Of a stretch of 8,795 nucleotides of DNA, positions 5,701-8,795 are shown in pieces. Numbering within the stretch: the first letter of the stretch is position 1; each line of letters opens with the position of its first letter. The position numbers were made by a program, and so were the translations under genes. The notes beneath the pieces were generated by a model. The model had not been told where the DNA came from. It searched no databases and saw only the letters and a program-made list of their open reading frames with translations. Origin of the DNA: Acidilobaceae archaeon UBA162 (GTDB lineage: Archaea > Thermoproteota > Thermoprotei_A > Sulfolobales > Acidilobaceae); assembly GCA_002496425.1 (NCBI GenBank), contig DAJS01000022.1:41912-50706 (forward strand), in the 5' to 3' direction.

Positions 5701-6752
5701 GGTATGACCTCAGTGGAGTCCTTAGTTGGATCATAGTAGAGGTCCTCGGGCCTCACGACGCCCTTGGCTATCAGCTCCTTGACCTCAGGGACTGCTGAGA
5801 GCACTACGTCAAGGTAGGCCCTTGTAACCTTGTCAACTGCGGCGAAACCCTCGTCCCCCCAGTCCCTTTCCATAATAGCGTAGAGGCACCTGCCGCCGCA
5901 GTAGGGCCTGTAGGGACACCTGAGACACTCTGGCGCCAGCCTGGGGCCCATCAGCCTGAAGCCCTTGTCTACAGAGCCTAGCACTGCCCACCTCTCCCTG
6001 ACCGCTATGGGGCAGGCCAGCACCCTGCCGTCCGTGCTCACGGCGACGCTCCTGTAACCTGCTCCACATGGCACCCCCTCGAAGGGCCTGAAGATGGCAG
6101 CGCTTATGACGCCAAGTATCGGTATTATCCTTAACACTATGCCTTCCCTCAGGCTCTTCATGAAGAGATCCATGAGCCTCCTGAGGCCGGGCAGGTAGCT
6201 CCTCTCGGCCCATGACTCCAGATTCCACCTCTTGGTCCAAACTACGTTGAGCTGCCAGTGTATCTTGTCGAAAAGACCAAGGCCGAGGAGGTGTGTCACA
6301 TCCTCGTATATGTTGCTGTCCTGGGTGACTGTCATCCTAGCTATGGTCTCGACGCCAAGGGACCTAAGCCTCCTTGCGGCCTCGAGCACCTTACTGTAGA
6401 CTCCTCTGCCCCTGTGCCTGTCTGTGACCTCCTCCCTGCCGTCTATTGAGAGCAGAGCCACGTCCATCCTCCTCCAGTACTCGTCGGGCAGTAGCCTGTG
6501 CAGCAGCCCATTGGTCTGTACGCCGTACCTCCTGGCCCTGACGGAGTCCATGAACCTCATTATGTACCTGGCGTTGATCAGGGGCTCGCCGCCGTAGAAT
6601 ATCACTGTGGCGTCGGGATCCGACTCTATGAGCCTCCTGAGGTCCTCCAGCCCGTACCTGGGCCTCCAGGGGACGACGCTGTTAGGGAACGAGCCCCCGC
6701 AGTAGTCACAGCGGAGGTTGCAGGCGCCTGTGGTGAACACCAGCCACAGCAA
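5697..6752 (-). CDS. Radical SAM/SPASM protein, putative peptide- or protein-modifying enzyme
   Basis: The 351-residue protein starts with the radical SAM [4Fe-4S] motif C11-N-L-R-C15-D-Y-C18, followed by GGEP (54-57) and QTNG (79-82). The C-terminal SPASM region has C229, then G242-x4-C247, then C276-x2-C279-x5-C285-x3-C289, matching C-x9-15-G-x4-C then C-x2-C-x5-C-x3-C. No cysteine follows C289, so the usual seventh SPASM cysteine is absent. Such enzymes use SAM-derived radicals to modify ribosomal peptides or proteins; the general look recalls the archaeal AF1577-type group, but this is from memory. The TTG start follows an in-frame TAA with no other start codon between, and AGGTGA (6768-6763) lies ten bases before it. 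No precursor peptide or accessory gene is visible nearby, so substrate is unknown. Confidence 0.9.
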   Translation of the reverse strand: MLWLVFTTGACNLRCDYCGGSFPNSVVPWRPRYGLEDLRRLIESDPDATVIFYGGEPLINARYIMRFMDSVRARRYGVQTNGLLHRLLPDEYWRRMDVALLSIDGREEVTDRHRGRGVYSKVLEAARRLRSLGVETIARMTVTQDSNIYEDVTHLLGLGLFDKIHWQLNVVWTKRWNLESWAERSYLPGLRRLMDLFMKSLREGIVLRIIPILGVISAAIFRPFEGVPCGAGYRSVAVSTDGRVLACPIAVRERWAVLGSVDKGFRLMGPRLAPECLRCPYRPYCGGRCLYAIMERDWGDEGFAAVDKVTRAYLDVVLSAVPEVKELIAKGVVRPEDLYYDPTKDSTEVIP

Positions 6753-6778
6753 GGCCCTTGGTTCACCTATGCCGCCGT

Positions 6779-6785
6779 ATTAACC
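6779..6785. promoter_or_regulatory. TATA-like element between divergent radical SAM and UPF0282 genes
   Basis: TATTAAC on plus and GTTAATA on minus. Its centre (about 6782) is about 33 nt from the UPF0282 TTG at 6815 and about 30 nt from the radical SAM TTG at 6752, so it could serve either gene or both. For the radical SAM gene an alternative is GTATAGG on the minus strand near 6796, which would leave a leader of about 18 nt that includes the AGGTGA ribosome site. Confidence 0.45.
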
Positions 6786-6814
6786 TTCTACGCCTATACG
6801 CTCACGGACCAGGC

Positions 6815-7738
6815 TTGGAGTGGATCAAGGAGGGCCCGTTCAGGGTTTCCATACTGGCGGCTGACAGCATGGGTGTCAGGAGCCTGGCAACCCTAGTTGA
6901 CGCGTGCGGCACGCTGGTAGGCCTTGACCTTGGCGCCTCGCTGGCACCAAGACGTTACGGCCTCCCGCCGCACCAGCTCGAGCTCCAGGCCCTCGAGGAG
7001 GCCATGAATGTCATAAGGGACTCCATAGCCCAGTCCCAGGCCATAACCATAACCCACTACCACTATGACCACTTCGTCAGGGACGAGCCGGAGCTCTACA
7101 GGGGCAAGGTGCTCCTGATCAAGGACCCGGCTAACAACATAAACTGGAGCCAGAGGGGGAGGGCCAGGCGTCTACTCGAGGTCAACAAGGTCAGGGAGAT
7201 GGCTGATGTAAGGGTTGCGGACGGGAACGTATATGAGGTCAATGGGGTCAGGTTTGAGTTCTCACCCGCAGTATGGCACGGCGAGCCCGGGACCCCTGTC
7301 GGCAGGCTAGTGATGGTCAGAGTATCATGCAACGACGAGTCTATAGTCTTCGCCAGCGACGTCCAGGGACCAGCTGACCCCGAGGCCCTAAGGCAACTCA
7401 TTGCCTGGGGCAACGCGAGGCTGCTGATGCTTAGCGGGCCCCCAACTTACTTCGCTGGCTTCAAGGTGCCCGTGGAGGCCGTTCAGTCGGGGCTCAACGG
7501 GCTGCTCCAGTTAGTCAGAGCCAGGGCAGCTGACACCATAGTAGTTGATCATCACCTTCTGAGGGACCTGAACTACAGGTCCCACCTGGAGGCTCACATG
7601 AGGGAGGCCTCGGTCTCGGGCATCAGGCTCGTGAGCGCGGCTGAGTACATGGGCAGGGAGACGAGGCAGCTAGAGGCCATGAGGAGGCAGCTGTGGGGTA
7701 AGGAGGGCAAAGAGGAAAGGGAGTTCGAGGAAGAGTAA
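6815..7738 (+). CDS. UPF0282-family metallo-beta-lactamase-fold protein
   Basis: Archaeal metal-dependent hydrolase-like protein of unknown substrate. From the TTG at 6815 it has 307 residues, the usual family length. Diagnostic segments are DSMGVRSLATLV (18-29), SLAPRRYGLPPH (42-53), the metal motif THYHYDHF with H81, H83, D85 and H86, a later HG at 155-156, ASDVQGP with D182, and VDHHLLRDLNYR with H246/H247. The frame is open further left to a TTG at 6758, but that overlaps the divergent gene's start and encodes unconserved residues, whereas the TTG at 6815 lies about 33 nt from the TATA-like element and gives a normal N-terminus. The C-terminus is a charged Lys/Glu tail. Its TAA overlaps an ATG, but that ATG opens only a spurious frame. 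Confidence 0.9.
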   Translation: MEWIKEGPFRVSILAADSMGVRSLATLVDACGTLVGLDLGASLAPRRYGLPPHQLELQALEEAMNVIRDSIAQSQAITITHYHYDHFVRDEPELYRGKVLLIKDPANNINWSQRGRARRLLEVNKVREMADVRVADGNVYEVNGVRFEFSPAVWHGEPGTPVGRLVMVRVSCNDESIVFASDVQGPADPEALRQLIAWGNARLLMLSGPPTYFAGFKVPVEAVQSGLNGLLQLVRARAADTIVVDHHLLRDLNYRSHLEAHMREASVSGIRLVSAAEYMGRETRQLEAMRRQLWGKEGKEEREFEEE

Positions 7739-7784
7739 TGGGCTTAGGGCAGCTACTACCCGCTTTAGTGGACTACCTCTGGTA

Positions 7785-8004
7785 TCACTTAACGAGCAGG
7801 CTCATTATTGAGAGCAGCTCCCTGCCGGTATCAGATAACACCCTCATAGATAACCCTGGGAGGACTGCTGAGCACCACCCTCTGGTAACTATGCCCAGCT
7901 CCTCAAGGCGCCTCAGGGCCCCTCGAGAGCGCTGAGGGACTAGCATCATTTAGGGTCTTCCTCAGCTTGTTGAAGCTGAGCCCGCCCCTCAGGAGGCTAC
8001 GAAG
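7785..8004 (-). pseudogene. Decayed HxlR-type winged-helix regulator gene
   Basis: The minus strand carries a winged-helix gene broken into alternating frames. The first frame (from about 8004) gives LLRGGLSFNKLRKTLNDASP then SALSRG. The next frame gives LRRLEELGIVTR. The first frame resumes with VVLSSPPRVIYE. The second frame closes with LSDTGRELLSIMSLLVK and a TGA at 7787-7785. Joined, these reproduce the HxlR pattern: FNELRRALPGIS-like helix, L-S-x-x-L-x-x-L-E-x-x-G-I-V recognition region, PPRV-Y wing and T-x-x-G-R-E-L helix. At least three frameshifts are needed, and a TAA at 8007 blocks the N-terminal part, so the gene is dead. It lies divergent to the membrane-protein gene at 8083. The family call is from recalled motifs. 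Confidence 0.75.
7961..7980. repeat. Perfect 8-bp hairpin
   Basis: CTCAGCTT (7961-7968) and AAGCTGAG (7973-7980) are exact inverted copies around GTTG. The element lies inside the dead regulator gene, in the part encoding LSFNKL, and about 220 nt downstream of the UPF0282 stop. It may be chance structure in former coding sequence; no T-tract follows on the plus strand. Confidence 0.35.
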
Positions 8005-8042
8005 TTAACTGGCCTATATGCGGGATCTGCGGCTAACGTTAC

Positions 8043-8062
8043 TTTTTAAAACCTTTTAAGGT
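8043..8062 (+). promoter_or_regulatory. Promoter region of the DUF973 gene, two TATA-like boxes
   Basis: Two overlapping candidates are present: TTTTTAAA (8043-8050) and the near-palindrome ACCTTTTAAGGT (8051-8062). The first predicts a transcript start near 8073, leaving room for the GGTGAT ribosome site at 8082-8087. The second predicts a start near 8083, giving a leaderless message at the GTG. Confidence 0.6.
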
Positions 8063-8082
8063 GGTTATACGTTTGAAAACTG

Positions 8083-8739
8083 GTGATATTGTTGAGCTCG
8101 GAGCTCAACGCTATAAGGGACCTGAAGACGGGCGTGCTGCTCCTGCTGCTGGTGCCTCTCCTGCTCTTCATAGTGTTCGTGACAGCTCTAGGGGTCTCGG
8201 CCTCAATAGGTGCTGTGGGCAGCGTTACCGTAGTTAATAACATGGCTCCAGGCCTGATTCAGCACAGAGTCGTCTACTACACACTGGGCCATCCACTGGC
8301 CGCTCTGGCTGTTCTGCTGGCCATGGTGGTCCTGCTGGCCGTGTCCTTAGTGCTTGTCCTTGTATCGCTCTCAAGGCTGAGCAGGGGCTTCGCCGCGTTG
8401 TCAGCAATGGGCAAGGGAGGCTACGTTGGCAGGACTGGCGTGCTGCTTGTATTAGTAGGCATACTCATAGCCGTGGTGGGAGTGGCTGCCGTGGCGCTGC
8501 CCCTCGTCGGCGCCATACTCATGGGCCTTGGCGCCATATTGGCCGTAGTCGGCTTTATACTGGTAGGCGTCGGGCTGTTTGAGGTCGGCTCAGCCTACAG
8601 GAGCGGTACTACCGAGGTTGGAGGGATCCTTACGGCTATAGCTGTGATACCCCTCATAAGCTTTGTTGGGCTCATAGTAAGCTATGTAGGCCTTGGCGAG
8701 GTTGAGCGGCAGGTCTCATCACAGCAGGCCCAGGGCTGA
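8083..8739 (+). CDS. DUF973-type polytopic membrane protein
   Basis: The 218-residue hydrophobic protein has five likely membrane segments at about 17-40, 71-98, 117-139, 143-168 and 180-204, with a short polar tail. The pattern E-L-x-x-I-x-x-L-K near the N-terminus, G-x-G-L-F-E-V-G-x-x-Y before the last helix, and G-G-I-L-T-A-I-x-x-I-P-L-I-S-F-V-G then YVGLG at the end match the archaeal DUF973 family, whose function is unknown. The start is uncertain: GTG at 8083, TTG at 8089 or TTG at 8092. The TTG at 8092 has GGTGA five bases upstream; the GTG would suit a leaderless message. A perfect 19-bp palindrome (8091-8109) covers the start region. The divergent neighbour is the dead HxlR-type regulator. 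Confidence 0.8.
   Translation: MILLSSELNAIRDLKTGVLLLLLVPLLLFIVFVTALGVSASIGAVGSVTVVNNMAPGLIQHRVVYYTLGHPLAALAVLLAMVVLLAVSLVLVLVSLSRLSRGFAALSAMGKGGYVGRTGVLLVLVGILIAVVGVAAVALPLVGAILMGLGAILAVVGFILVGVGLFEVGSAYRSGTTEVGGILTAIAVIPLISFVGLIVSYVGLGEVERQVSSQQAQG
8091..8109. repeat. Perfect 19-bp palindrome over the DUF973 start codon region
   Basis: GTTGAGCTC (8091-8099) and GAGCTCAAC (8101-8109) are exact inverted copies around a single G at 8100. The element lies just after the promoter and covers the TTG at 8092, so it could be an operator for a dimeric repressor or, as RNA with an 8-bp stem and CGG loop, a hairpin over the start. It also encodes residues LSSELN, so chance remains possible. Confidence 0.6.
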
Positions 8740-8754
8740 GCTAGGGGCAGAAAC

Positions 8755-8763
8755 ATTTAAATA
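8755..8763 (+). promoter_or_regulatory. TATA box for a gene beyond the window
   Basis: ATTTAAATA preceded by GAAAC, a close match to an archaeal BRE/TATA element. It lies after the DUF973 stop in a strongly AT-rich tail (8751-8793). A plus-strand transcript would begin near 8785; the gene would start at or beyond the window edge. Confidence 0.5.
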
Positions 8764-8795
8764 TAGCGAACTATAATAATAAATATTCTAGTTAG

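Noticed and set aside
6758..6814. N-terminal extension of the UPF0282 gene from a TTG at 6758
   Set aside because: It would overlap the divergent gene's promoter region, precede the likely transcript start, and add residues not found in the family.
7738..7935. 65-codon plus-strand frame whose ATG overlaps the UPF0282 TAA
   Set aside because: The TAATG overlap looks like coupling, but the product has no recognisable pattern and the frame is antisense to the decayed HxlR-type gene, which explains the sequence better.
1..8795. tRNA, rRNA, CRISPR repeats, transposase genes
   Set aside because: No cloverleaf, spaced direct repeats or transposase motifs were seen on either strand.

Overview
The window looks like chromosomal DNA of a hyperthermophilic, probably acidophilic crenarchaeon. 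The evidence is GC-rich coding sequence with AGG/AGA arginine and ATA isoleucine codons, AT-rich TATA boxes about 26 nt before putative transcript starts, many TTG/GTG starts with short or absent leaders, and archaea-typical families (Sulfolobus-type GH1 glycosidase, DHPS-related protein with a C-terminal DUF4346-like domain, UPF0282, DUF973). An Acidilobus-like host is a reasonable guess but is inference.

Layout. At the left (minus strand) is an intact GH1 beta-glycosidase. Back to back with it, at about 1610-1966 on the plus strand, lies the decayed 3' half of a GH12 endo-beta-glucanase gene. It still shows the nucleophile motif EIMV(W) and the acid/base motif GIEF, but has in-frame stops and frameshifts. 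Next is a small MoaD/ThiS/SAMP-like ubiquitin-fold protein ending in Gly-Gly-Gly. It converges on a minus-strand pair: an MDR-type alcohol dehydrogenase/quinone reductase-like gene followed by a four-CBS-domain protein, joined by a TTGA start/stop overlap. The dehydrogenase's first 23 codons are in a different frame from the rest; the switch is at a CCC TGA C sequence. Across a divergent promoter region lies the DHPS-related gene (plus), which converges on a radical SAM/SPASM gene (minus). That gene is divergent from a UPF0282 metallo-beta-lactamase-fold gene (plus), with a TATA-like element between them placed for both.

The stretch 7739-8082 has no intact gene, but its minus strand carries the broken remains of an HxlR-type winged-helix regulator. 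To its right, divergently oriented, is a DUF973-type polytopic membrane protein whose start region is spanned by a perfect 19-bp palindrome. The window ends in an AT-rich promoter-like sequence.

The genes do not form one pathway. The clearest themes are loss of a cellulase next to a retained beta-glycosidase, gene decay visible only by reading across frames (GH12, HxlR, and the dehydrogenase 5' end), and very compact gene ends (two convergent pairs sharing a CTAG). No tRNA, rRNA, CRISPR array or intact mobile element was seen.
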